Part shown: positions 28,235-36,082 of the stretch, piece after piece | How positions within the stretch are numbered: position 1 is the stretch's first letter | Layout: every line of letters begins with the position of its first letter | NCBI RefSeq assembly: GCF_900104255.1 | Contig: NZ_FNKZ01000001.1 | Coordinates: 712,001-776,000, forward strand | DNA: 64,000 nt | Direction of reading: 5' to 3' | Origin: Pseudoxanthomonas sp. CF385 | Lineage (GTDB): Bacteria > Pseudomonadota > Gammaproteobacteria > Xanthomonadales > Xanthomonadaceae | Translations under genes and position numbers: made by a program | Notes under the pieces: generated by a model | The model's database searches: none | Seen by the model: the letters and a program-made list of their open reading frames with translations, nothing else | What the model was told of the DNA's origin: nothing

Positions 28235-29245
28235 ATGCGTAGTCGGATCGAGGACGTGGCCGCCGCCGCCGGCGTATCCATGAAGACGGTGTCGCGCGTG
28301 CTCAACAACGAGCCGAACGTGCGCGACGAGATGCGCCAGCGCGTCATGAAGGCGGTGGAGAAGCTGCAGTACCGGCCCAACCTGTCCGCACGCAGCCTCG
28401 CCGGGCAGCGTTCCTACGTCATCGCGCTGGTCTACAACAATCCGTCGCGCAACTACCTGATGGAAATCCAGAGCGGCATGCTCGACGCCTGCCGGGACAA
28501 CCACTACAACCTGGTGCTCGCGCCGGTGGGATCGGCCAAGCAGCGCAAGGCCGAAGACCTGAAGGTGGTGTTCGAGCACTTCGCGCCCGATGGTGTCGTG
28601 CTGATCCCGCCGCTGACCGACGATCCGCCGGTGCTGGAATTCCTCGAGCAGCACGAGGTGCCCTTCGCCTGCATCGCGCCCAAGCACCCGCAGGACCGCA
28701 TCGGCGTGTCGATGGACGAGACCGCGGCCGTGCTCGAACTGATGGCGGGACTGGTGGCGCAGGGGCATCGCCGGATCGCCCACATCAAGGGGCCGCCTGC
28801 GCATGGCGCCTGCCAGTGGCGCTTCAAGGGGTATCGCGAAGCCTTGCGGAAGGCGGGCCTGGACTACGACGAAGACCTCGTGGTGCAGGGCGCCTTCTCG
28901 TTCGAGTCGGGCATCGAGGCGGGCAACCGCCTGATGGACCTCAAGCGACCGCCCACGGCGATCTTCGCCGCCAACGACGACATGGCGGCCGGCGTCATCC
29001 GCGCCGCCTGCGAACGCGGCCTGGCCGTGCCGCGCGATATTTCCGTATGCGGTTTCGACGACACCCCGATCGCGCGCCATATCTATCCGGCCCTGACCAC
29101 CGTGCGCCAGCCCACCTCGGAAATGGGCCGCCTGGCCACTCTCCAGCTGCTCGCGCGCATCCGTGCGGCGGAGGCCGGCGGCATGGTGCATGTGGAGCAC
29201 GAGGTCGTCTTCCGCGAATCGACCCAGTCGCCCACGCGACGCTGA
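28235..29245 (+). CDS. LacI-family transcriptional regulator
   Basis: The 336-residue protein begins with a LacI helix-turn-helix (IEDVAAAAGVSMKTVSRVLNNE), a hinge-helix segment (PNLSARSLAG) and a periplasmic-binding-protein-like sensor domain with HRRIAHIKGPP and FAANDDMAAGV motifs. Length is normal. The start at 28235 follows GGGAG; the frame extends upstream without homology. It lies between the GH30/deacetylase operon and the large receptor. Near-identical palindromes overlap both promoters, so it very likely represses both and releases them when a sugar ligand is bound. The effector sugar is unknown. No copy of the operator was seen at its own promoter. Confidence 0.92.
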   Translation: MRSRIEDVAAAAGVSMKTVSRVLNNEPNVRDEMRQRVMKAVEKLQYRPNLSARSLAGQRSYVIALVYNNPSRNYLMEIQSGMLDACRDNHYNLVLAPVGSAKQRKAEDLKVVFEHFAPDGVVLIPPLTDDPPVLEFLEQHEVPFACIAPKHPQDRIGVSMDETAAVLELMAGLVAQGHRRIAHIKGPPAHGACQWRFKGYREALRKAGLDYDEDLVVQGAFSFESGIEAGNRLMDLKRPPTAIFAANDDMAAGVIRAACERGLAVPRDISVCGFDDTPIARHIYPALTTVRQPTSEMGRLATLQLLARIRAAEAGGMVHVEHEVVFRESTQSPTRR

Positions 29246-29401
29246 CATCCGCGACCTGTTCCTGGTCGAAGATCGCGTCCATCGCGATGCGCCGCCGTGC
29301 CCGTCGTCGTGGCCCGAACGCCATACCAATCGAAAACCTTCCGAGCGATCACGCGAAAAATTTCTTCCATGCGATCGTGTCGCGCAAAGAATGGAAAACG
29401 A

Positions 29402-29438
29402 TTTCAGCTGCGCCGCAACATGGACAATACAGCTGAAA
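29402..29438. repeat. Inverted repeat upstream of the receptor operator
   Basis: TTTCAGCTG (29402-29410) and CAGCTGAAA (29430-29438) are perfect 9-base inverted arms around 19 bases. The element lies 42 bases before the LacI-type operator. It could be a second regulator site or a hairpin at the end of the lacI transcript, though no T-run follows. Confidence 0.4.
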
Positions 29439-29479
29439 ACAAGGGGTTTTCGGCGCTCGCTCGCTCAAATCACTGAAAG

Positions 29480-29508
29480 TTGACAACGCTGTCAATCGCG
29501 CGTCCAAT
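29480..29508 (+). promoter_or_regulatory. Sigma-70 promoter of the large receptor gene
   Basis: TTGACA (29480-29485) and TCCAAT (29503-29508) are spaced by 17 bases. Transcription would start near 29515, leaving an 87-base leader ending in a strong GGAGAGGGG ribosome site. Confidence 0.62.
29481..29494. promoter_or_regulatory. LacI-type operator of the large TonB-dependent receptor
   Basis: TGACAACGCTGTCA differs at one base from the perfect palindrome at 27962-27975. It overlaps the -35 TTGACA of the receptor promoter, so bound regulator would block RNA polymerase. Confidence 0.8.
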
Positions 29509-29601
29509 GCGGCCCAATGTGAGAGGACATGGGGGCCTCGAGCACGTCACGCCAACTCAGATCACCACGCTATTCGTGAATTTCCGGAGAGGGGAAAGTC
29601 C

Positions 29602-32600
29602 ATGAAGCAAGTGCAGTCCGTTCCAAGGAAGCGGGTGCTTACGTCCGCATTGCTGATCGCCATGGCGGCTCCCGCCTGGGCCCAGCAGGCAGAGCCGCAG
29701 AGCGCCACCGCCACGCCATCCACGACGGCCAGTGAGGCCGACCCCACGACGCTCGATACGGTCGTGGTGAAAGGCATCCGCGCCAGCCTCGAGTCCTCGA
29801 TGAACCTCAAGCGCGATGCGCAGGGCGTCGTCGACGGCATCGTGGCCGAAGACATCGGCAAGTTCCCCGACACCAACCTGGCCGAGTCGCTGCAGCGCAT
29901 CAGCGGTGTGTCGATCGATCGCACGCCCAGCGGCGAAGGCTCAAAGGTCACCGTGCGCGGCATCGGGCCGGACCACAACCTGGTGCTGCTCAATGGCCGC
30001 CAGATGCCCGGTGCGCTGTTGAATGGTTTCTCGGCATCCAACTCGCGCGCGTTCGATTTCGCCAACCTGGCATCGGAAGCGGTGTCGGGCATCGAGGTCT
30101 ACAAGACCGGCCTGGCCTCCAACCCGACCGGCGGCATCGGCGCGACGATCAACATCAAGACGGTCCGTCCGCTGGAAAGCGGACCGCTGCTGAACCTGGG
30201 CGTGAAGACCGTCCACGATACGTCGAACGACAATCTGCCCAAGATCATGCAGGGGGACGATTACACCCCCGAAATGTCCGGCATTTTCAGCCAGACGTTC
30301 GCCGACGGTAAGTTCGGCATCGCCGTGACCGGCAGCTACCAGGAACGCGACAGCGGCTTCAGCCAGGTCGGCGTGACCGCCGGCTGGCGCACGCATTTCG
30401 GCGGTGAGGGCGGCTGGGGCGCGATCGCGCCGGGAACGCCGGGCAACGACAACCTGCCGGGCCCGACCGATCTGTACTCGGTGCCGCAGAACCTCAACTA
30501 CAGCGTCAACGGCATCCAGCGGCAGCGCACCAACGGCCAGGTGACCCTGCAGTGGGCACCCACGGATCGCATCACCACGACGCTGGACTACACGTATTCC
30601 GAGAACAAGATCCAGCAGCAGCGGAACGAGATGTCGGTGTGGTTCAACTTCGTCGGCCAGGAAAGCGCCTGGACCGACGGCCCCGCCGCCGGCCCGGTGT
30701 TCTACCGTGAACTCATCCCCTGCACCGGCACGCAGAACGCGAACGGCACCTACGAGGGCTGCAGCGACCTGGCGATGGCGGGTGGCATCAGCGCGACGAA
30801 GGCCGAGAACGAGTCGGTCGGCTTCAACGTCGAATGGGAAGTGACGGACGCGCTGGATCTGGCGTTCGACTATCACCGCTCCACGGCGGAACTGTCGCCC
30901 GACAGCGAGTGGGGTTCGCAGGGCAACATCGGTACCGCCGCCTGGGTCCGTGGCGACACCACGGTGTACTTCGATGGCGAACTGCCGATCCTCAGCTACA
31001 CGCTGGCGCCGGGCGTCAGCGGGGTGGATCCGTCGCAGGCGCGTCCGACCGGTCGCCAGTTCGTGAACGGCTATTCGCGTGGTGAGGTCGACCAGGGCCA
31101 GCTGAGCGGCACCTTCAAGTTCGGCGACTTCTCCGACCTCAAGTTCGGCGTGGCCAATACCGAGGTCAAGAACCGGACCGCGTGGGGCATCAACGAAGCG
31201 GCGGACTGGGGCGGCATCGGGAATGCCTCCGACTTTGCCGACAACCTCTGGCAGATCGACAACATGTCGCGGTACTTCGATGCGTTCCCGGGGTACAACG
31301 ATCCGCGCTTCAACAGCCAGTTCCTGGTCTTCGACTACGAGGCCATGCGCCGCGCCGTAGGCGACTTCACGGGCAGGCCGGACCTGGCCCGGGCCCCGGA
31401 CAATTACAACCGCGCCGATCTGCGCACGACCGAGAAGACCCGCAGCGCCTACCTGCAGTACAGCACCAGCTGGGAGACGCGGATCCCCATCAATCTGGCG
31501 ATCGGCGTGCGGTACGAGAAGACCGAGATCGAATCCGCGGCCCAGGTGGATACGCCTGTCCTCGTGCGCTGGGTGGCGGACAACGAGTTCTTCACCGACA
31601 TGGGCGACAAGTCGTTCACCACCATGACCGGCGAGTACGATTACTTCCTGCCGAACATCGACGCCAGCTTCGAGCTGACCGAGGACATGGTGCTGCGTGC
31701 CAGCTACGGCCACTCGCTCGGCCGTCCCGGCTGGCAGGACATCCAGGGCGGGCAGACTGTCAGTCCGTTGCTGCGCATCAACGGCGGTAGCGGCAACTCG
31801 GGCAATCCGAACCTGAAGCCGCTGCTGTCGAAGAACATCGACCTGTCGTACGAGTGGTACTACGCCGAGGCCAGTTACTTCTCGGTGGGCTACTACCGCA
31901 AGAACATCTCCAACTACATCGACAGCGGCGCGGGTTCGTTCCAGGACACGTTGTTCAGCCTGCCCACGCCGGTCGGCGGCGCGTACTGGAACGCCGCCAT
32001 CGGTGCCGGTGGGTGCGGCAGCGCGGACGTGGGCTGCATCCGGCAGTACATCTTCGACAACTTCGATGGCCAGCCGGGCGTGGACAGCACGGCGGGGACC
32101 AATGGCGAGATCACCGGCATCGAGGGCGACCCGCTGACGGTGTACAACATCACCATCCCCGGCAACGCGGGTTCGCATACCCTCAACGGCTTCGAACTCA
32201 GCCTGCAGCACATGTTCGGCGACAGCGGCTTCGGTGTCGCGGCCAACTACACCATCGTCGACAGCGACAGCCTTTCGTACGACAACAATGCGAAGGGACC
32301 GCAGCAGGTGCTGATCGGCCTGAGCGATTCGGCCAACCTGGTGGGCTTCTACGACAAGGGGCCGTGGCAGGTACGCCTGGCCTACAACTGGCGCGACAAG
32401 TTCCTCAACAGCCAGTACGACGGCGATGCCGCCGACGTCGCCAAGAACAACCCGGTGTACGTGGAAGAGTATGGCCAGTGGGATCTGAGCGTCGGCTACA
32501 AGTTCAACGATCGCTTCACGGTCCAGTTCGAGGGCATCAACCTCACGGATGAGACCGCCCGACTCAGCGAGCGCCACAAGAACATCCTGTTCTACGGCAC

Positions 32601-32649
32601 CCAGACCGGTCCCCGCTACATGCTCGGTTTCCGCTACAACTTCCGCTGA
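29602..32649 (+). CDS. Large TonB-dependent receptor, Xanthomonas/Caulobacter carbohydrate type
   Basis: This 1015-residue protein has a signal peptide (LLIAMAAPAWAQQ), a TonB box (TVVVKGIR), a plug domain (GKFPDTNLAESLQRISGVSI, VRGIGPDHNLVLLNGRQ, GGIGATINIKT) and a long barrel ending in YMLGFRYNFR with a terminal aromatic strand. Sequence style and size fit the family that in xanthomonads and Caulobacter imports oligosaccharides. The LacI-type operator on its promoter and the GH30 and deacetylase genes nearby support a glycan breakdown product as ligand. The ligand itself is not readable. A strong terminator follows, so the halogenase genes downstream need read-through or their own promoter. 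Confidence 0.92.
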   Translation: MKQVQSVPRKRVLTSALLIAMAAPAWAQQAEPQSATATPSTTASEADPTTLDTVVVKGIRASLESSMNLKRDAQGVVDGIVAEDIGKFPDTNLAESLQRISGVSIDRTPSGEGSKVTVRGIGPDHNLVLLNGRQMPGALLNGFSASNSRAFDFANLASEAVSGIEVYKTGLASNPTGGIGATINIKTVRPLESGPLLNLGVKTVHDTSNDNLPKIMQGDDYTPEMSGIFSQTFADGKFGIAVTGSYQERDSGFSQVGVTAGWRTHFGGEGGWGAIAPGTPGNDNLPGPTDLYSVPQNLNYSVNGIQRQRTNGQVTLQWAPTDRITTTLDYTYSENKIQQQRNEMSVWFNFVGQESAWTDGPAAGPVFYRELIPCTGTQNANGTYEGCSDLAMAGGISATKAENESVGFNVEWEVTDALDLAFDYHRSTAELSPDSEWGSQGNIGTAAWVRGDTTVYFDGELPILSYTLAPGVSGVDPSQARPTGRQFVNGYSRGEVDQGQLSGTFKFGDFSDLKFGVANTEVKNRTAWGINEAADWGGIGNASDFADNLWQIDNMSRYFDAFPGYNDPRFNSQFLVFDYEAMRRAVGDFTGRPDLARAPDNYNRADLRTTEKTRSAYLQYSTSWETRIPINLAIGVRYEKTEIESAAQVDTPVLVRWVADNEFFTDMGDKSFTTMTGEYDYFLPNIDASFELTEDMVLRASYGHSLGRPGWQDIQGGQTVSPLLRINGGSGNSGNPNLKPLLSKNIDLSYEWYYAEASYFSVGYYRKNISNYIDSGAGSFQDTLFSLPTPVGGAYWNAAIGAGGCGSADVGCIRQYIFDNFDGQPGVDSTAGTNGEITGIEGDPLTVYNITIPGNAGSHTLNGFELSLQHMFGDSGFGVAANYTIVDSDSLSYDNNAKGPQQVLIGLSDSANLVGFYDKGPWQVRLAYNWRDKFLNSQYDGDAADVAKNNPVYVEEYGQWDLSVGYKFNDRFTVQFEGINLTDETARLSERHKNILFYGTQTGPRYMLGFRYNFR

Positions 32650-32694
32650 CGTTCGACGGCATGCCCGGATCCGGGATGGGTCCGGGCAGCATCG

Positions 32695-32730
32695 CCAAAG
32701 CCGCTGGTTTCCAGCGGCTTTGGTTTTGGG
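32695..32730 (+). terminator. Rho-independent terminator after the large receptor gene
   Basis: CCAAAGCCGCTGG (32695-32707), a TTT loop and CCAGCGGCTTTGG (32711-32723) form a perfect 13-pair stem followed by TTTT. It ends the receptor transcript before the halogenase cluster. Confidence 0.88.
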
Positions 32731-32777
32731 GCGGGCCGCGAGTCCCGCTGGGCGAGTAGCAAAGACGAGGTAGCCGC

Positions 32778-34331
32778 GTGGATCTTCCTGTCAGGCATGT
32801 AGTCATCCTCGGGGGCGGCTCGGCGGGCTGGCTCACGGCCGCCGTGCTCGCGGCCGAGCATCAGACCGCGCTCGCCGGCGGGCTGCGGATCACCCTGATC
32901 GAATCGCCGGACGTCGCGACGGTGGGCGTGGGCGAGGGCACCTGGCCGACCATGCGCGATACCCTGCGCCGGACCGGCGTCAGCGAGACCGACTTCATCC
33001 GCCAATGCGATGCGGCCTTCAAGCAAGGGTCCAAGTTCGTGCGGTGGAGGGAAGAGGTCGACGGCGACTACTACCACCATCCGTTCGTGTTGCCGCCGGG
33101 CTTCCTGGAGACCCATCTGGCGACCGGCTGGATGGCGCACCGCGACGTGCCCTTCAGCATGCTGACCTGCTACCAGGCGCACCTGTGCGAAGCAGGGAAA
33201 TCCCCCAAGCAGATGTCCACGCCGGAGTGGGCCTCCGTGGCCAACTACGCCTATCACCTCGATGCGGCCAAACTCGGCGTCTTCCTGCGGACGCATTGCG
33301 TCGGGAAGCTCGGCGTGCGCCACATCGCGGACCATATGGTCGGGGTGGAGACGCACGAGAACGGCGACATCGCCGCGTTGCGCACGCGCGAGCACGGGGC
33401 GATCGAAGGCGACCTGTTCGTGGACTGCAGCGGCATGCGCGCGTTGCTGATCGGCCAGCATTACGGTGTCGAGATCGAATCGCAGAAGGACGTGCTGTTC
33501 AACGACCGCGCCATCGCCACGCGCGTGCCGTACGCGGACCCGCATGTCGAAATCGCCTGCCAGACCATTTCCACCGCGCAGGAGGCCGGCTGGATCTGGG
33601 ACATCGGCCTGCAGAGCCGGCGGGGCATCGGCCATGTTTACTCCAGCACCCATACCAGCGATGACGCGGCCGAGGCGGCGCTGCGCCGCTACATCGTGGC
33701 GACAGGCGGTCGCGAACAGGACATCGACACGCTGCCGAAGATCATGATCCGCCCGGGCTTCAGGCGGGGCGCCTGGCACCGGAACTGCGTGGCCATCGGG
33801 CTGTCCAGCGGGTTCATGGAGCCGCTCGAAGCGTCGTCGCTGGTCATGGTGGAGCTGGCCGCAGGCATGCTCGCCGACCAGATGCCGGCCACGCGTGCGG
33901 CCGTGGACATCGTCGCGAAGCGCTACAACGACACCTTCAGCTATCGCTGGGACCGCATCGTCGACTTCCTGAAGCTGCACTACGTGCTGAGCAAGCGGGA
34001 CGACAGCGAGTACTGGCGCGACAACCGCAGGCCGGAAACGATCCCGGAACGCCTGCGCGACCTGCTCGAGTTCTGGCGCCACCAGCCGCCTTCCCGGTAC
34101 GACCTCAACCGGGTCGAGGAAGTATTTCCATCGGCGAGCTACCAGTTCATCCTCTACGGCATGGGCTTCGTGCCCGACGCGCGGCCCACCACGCGGCGCA
34201 TGGACGACGTGCGCCGCGCCGAGGAATACTTCGGGCAGTCGGCGGACATCGCGAGGAAGATGCTGTCGGCATTGCCTGGGCATCGCGAGATGCTCGATCA
34301 TGTGATGACGCGCGGAATGCCGCGCATCTAG
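32778..34331 (+). CDS. Flavin-dependent tryptophan-halogenase family protein (first copy)
   Basis: The 517-residue protein has the FAD-binding GGGSAGW near residue 12, GVGEGTWPT, the family's catalytic-lysine context (AAFKQGSKFVRW) and FMEPLEAS late in the protein. The hallmark WxWxIP appears as WIWDIG, so the proline is replaced. Related enzymes use reduced FAD and oxygen to make HOCl and halogenate indoles. Members next to TonB-dependent receptors have unknown substrates, and halogenation here is not established. The GTG start follows GAGG. It is the first gene of halogenase, SapC, cupin, halogenase, packed 12 bases before sapC. No partner flavin reductase gene is in view. Confidence 0.87.
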   Translation: MDLPVRHVVILGGGSAGWLTAAVLAAEHQTALAGGLRITLIESPDVATVGVGEGTWPTMRDTLRRTGVSETDFIRQCDAAFKQGSKFVRWREEVDGDYYHHPFVLPPGFLETHLATGWMAHRDVPFSMLTCYQAHLCEAGKSPKQMSTPEWASVANYAYHLDAAKLGVFLRTHCVGKLGVRHIADHMVGVETHENGDIAALRTREHGAIEGDLFVDCSGMRALLIGQHYGVEIESQKDVLFNDRAIATRVPYADPHVEIACQTISTAQEAGWIWDIGLQSRRGIGHVYSSTHTSDDAAEAALRRYIVATGGREQDIDTLPKIMIRPGFRRGAWHRNCVAIGLSSGFMEPLEASSLVMVELAAGMLADQMPATRAAVDIVAKRYNDTFSYRWDRIVDFLKLHYVLSKRDDSEYWRDNRRPETIPERLRDLLEFWRHQPPSRYDLNRVEEVFPSASYQFILYGMGFVPDARPTTRRMDDVRRAEEYFGQSADIARKMLSALPGHREMLDHVMTRGMPRI

Positions 34332-34343
34332 GACGACCCACCG

Positions 34344-35051
34344 ATGCCCCGACACGCCCAGGTCAACAACATCGACCACAAGGACCTGCGAATCGATACC
34401 CGGCGCAGCGCGACGCTGGGCGACGACGTCGCGTTCGCCGCCACCTTCCCCGCCGAATTCCGCGACCTGCAGGCGCACTACCCCATCGTGTTCCGGAAGG
34501 ATGCGCATGGCGGTCTGTCGCCGGTCGCGTTGCTGGGGTTCGAGGAAGGGACGAACCTGTTCCTCGACGGCGAGCGCTGGGACGCGCACTACGTGCCGCT
34601 GGCGATCGAACGGCAGCCGTTCCTGATCGGCCGCGGCGGCGACGAGATGACCGTGCACATCGACCTGGACAGTCCCAGGGTCGGCAACGAGGTCGGCCAG
34701 CCGTTGTTCCGCGAACACGGCGGCCAGACCGAATACCTGGACCGGATCGCGTCGGTGCTCCTTACGTTGCACAACGGACTGGAGCGCGTGCCGGCCTTCG
34801 TCAATGCCCTGCTTGCGCTCGACCTGCTGGAATCCTTCGCGCTCGACATCGAGCTGGACGATGGGTCGCTCAACCGGCTTGCGGGGTACTACATCATCAA
34901 CGAAGAGCGCCTTCGTGGCCTGGATGCCGGGGCATTGGGCCCGCTGCACGCGGCCGGCCATCTGGAGCCGATCTACATGGCCGTGGCATCGGTCTCGAAT
35001 TTCCGCGGACTGATCGACAGGATGAACCGGAGCCGTGCTGGCGGACGCTAA
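34344..35051 (+). CDS. SapC-family protein
   Basis: The 235-residue product matches the SapC family in length and in segments such as HYPIVFRKD, ALLGFEEGTNLFLD and GRGGDEMTVHIDLDSPRV. The family is named after a Campylobacter S-layer gene cluster, but its biochemical role is not known. It has no signal peptide or membrane helix and should be cytoplasmic. It sits 12 bases after the first halogenase and overlaps the cupin gene by 17 bases, so it is part of a tight operon. In xanthomonads and caulobacters it recurs beside sugar-type TonB receptors and halogenase homologues. Confidence 0.85.
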   Translation: MPRHAQVNNIDHKDLRIDTRRSATLGDDVAFAATFPAEFRDLQAHYPIVFRKDAHGGLSPVALLGFEEGTNLFLDGERWDAHYVPLAIERQPFLIGRGGDEMTVHIDLDSPRVGNEVGQPLFREHGGQTEYLDRIASVLLTLHNGLERVPAFVNALLALDLLESFALDIELDDGSLNRLAGYYIINEERLRGLDAGALGPLHAAGHLEPIYMAVASVSNFRGLIDRMNRSRAGGR

Positions 35052-36057
35052 GCCCATCCGCGAGTCGCGTGGCGATGCGGTCGATGCACTGCCCCAGGCG
35101 CTGCAGGCTTCGTCGTCCGGACCCGTCGTGCTGCGGGGCCTTGTCGCGCACTGGCCCATGGTCGCTGCGGCACGCGAGTCGATGCAGGCGGGTGTGGCCT
35201 ACCTGCACGGTTTCGAGCGTGCGGACGCGCCGCCGGTGGTCGCGACAGTCGCCGCTCCCGGCAGCGGCGGACGGGTGTTCTACAACGACGACCTGAGCGG
35301 GTTCAATTTCCGCCAGGAGCAGATCCCGCTGAGGACGGTGCTCGACACGTTGCTCAAGTACGCGGAGCGGGAATCCGCGCCGATGATCTACGTCGCGTCC
35401 ACCACGCTCGATACGTGGCTGCCGGGCTTCCGCGACGAGAACGCGCTTCCCCTGGAGGGGCGCGATCCCCTGGCGAGCATCTGGATCGGCAATCGCACCC
35501 GCATCGCGGCTCACCAGGACGTGCCCGACAACATCGCCTGCGTGGTGGCGGGGCGCCGCCGCGTCACCCTGTTCCCGCCGAACCAATTACGCAACCTGTA
35601 CATCGGTCCGCTCGACTTCACGCCCGCCGGGCAGGCCATCAGCCTGGTGGACTTCGCCTCGCCGAATCTGGAGCGCTTCCCGCGCTTCGCCGAAGCGATG
35701 CGGCACGCCCAGGTGGCCGAACTCGCGCCGGGCGACGCGGTGCTGATTCCGAGCATGTGGTGGCACCACATGGAGGGACTGGAGCCGTTCAACGTGCTGG
35801 TCAACTACTGGTGGCGCGACACGCCGGGGTGGATGGACACCCCGATGAACGTCCTGATGTACGCGCTGATGACGATGCGCGACCTGCCGCCGCATGAGCG
35901 GGAGATCTGGAAGGACGTGTTCCGCCACTATGTGTTCGACGCCGACGCGGACACGGTCGCCCACATCCCGGAGCCCGCGCGTCGCCTGCTCGCTCCGCTG
36001 GATGAGATACGCGCGCGCGAACTTCGCGCACGCCTGCTCAAGCGCCTCAATCGCTGA
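35035..36057 (+). CDS. Cupin-like (JmjC-type) putative iron/2-oxoglutarate oxygenase
   Basis: The 340-residue protein has a JmjC/cupin_8-like core. AHQDVPDNIACVVAGRRRVT supplies the HxD metal residues and IPSMWWHHMEGL the distal His, as in Fe(II)/2-oxoglutarate dioxygenases such as aspartyl or asparaginyl hydroxylases. A hydroxylation reaction on a protein or small molecule is plausible but unproven. The GTG start at 35035 lies inside the SapC gene (17-base overlap). It is followed after 25 bases by the second halogenase. The repeated joint occurrence with SapC and halogenases suggests that they act on a common substrate. Confidence 0.82.
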   Translation: MLADAKPIRESRGDAVDALPQALQASSSGPVVLRGLVAHWPMVAAARESMQAGVAYLHGFERADAPPVVATVAAPGSGGRVFYNDDLSGFNFRQEQIPLRTVLDTLLKYAERESAPMIYVASTTLDTWLPGFRDENALPLEGRDPLASIWIGNRTRIAAHQDVPDNIACVVAGRRRVTLFPPNQLRNLYIGPLDFTPAGQAISLVDFASPNLERFPRFAEAMRHAQVAELAPGDAVLIPSMWWHHMEGLEPFNVLVNYWWRDTPGWMDTPMNVLMYALMTMRDLPPHEREIWKDVFRHYVFDADADTVAHIPEPARRLLAPLDEIRARELRARLLKRLNR

Positions 36058-36082
36058 TCACACGACGCCAGGAACCAACCAC

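Noticed and set aside
24501-28283. Plus-strand frame of 1260 codons spanning the receptor end, deacetylase, GH30 and lacI start
   Set aside because: It crosses four genes with good homology in other frames and has no recognisable domain. It is a codon-bias shadow.
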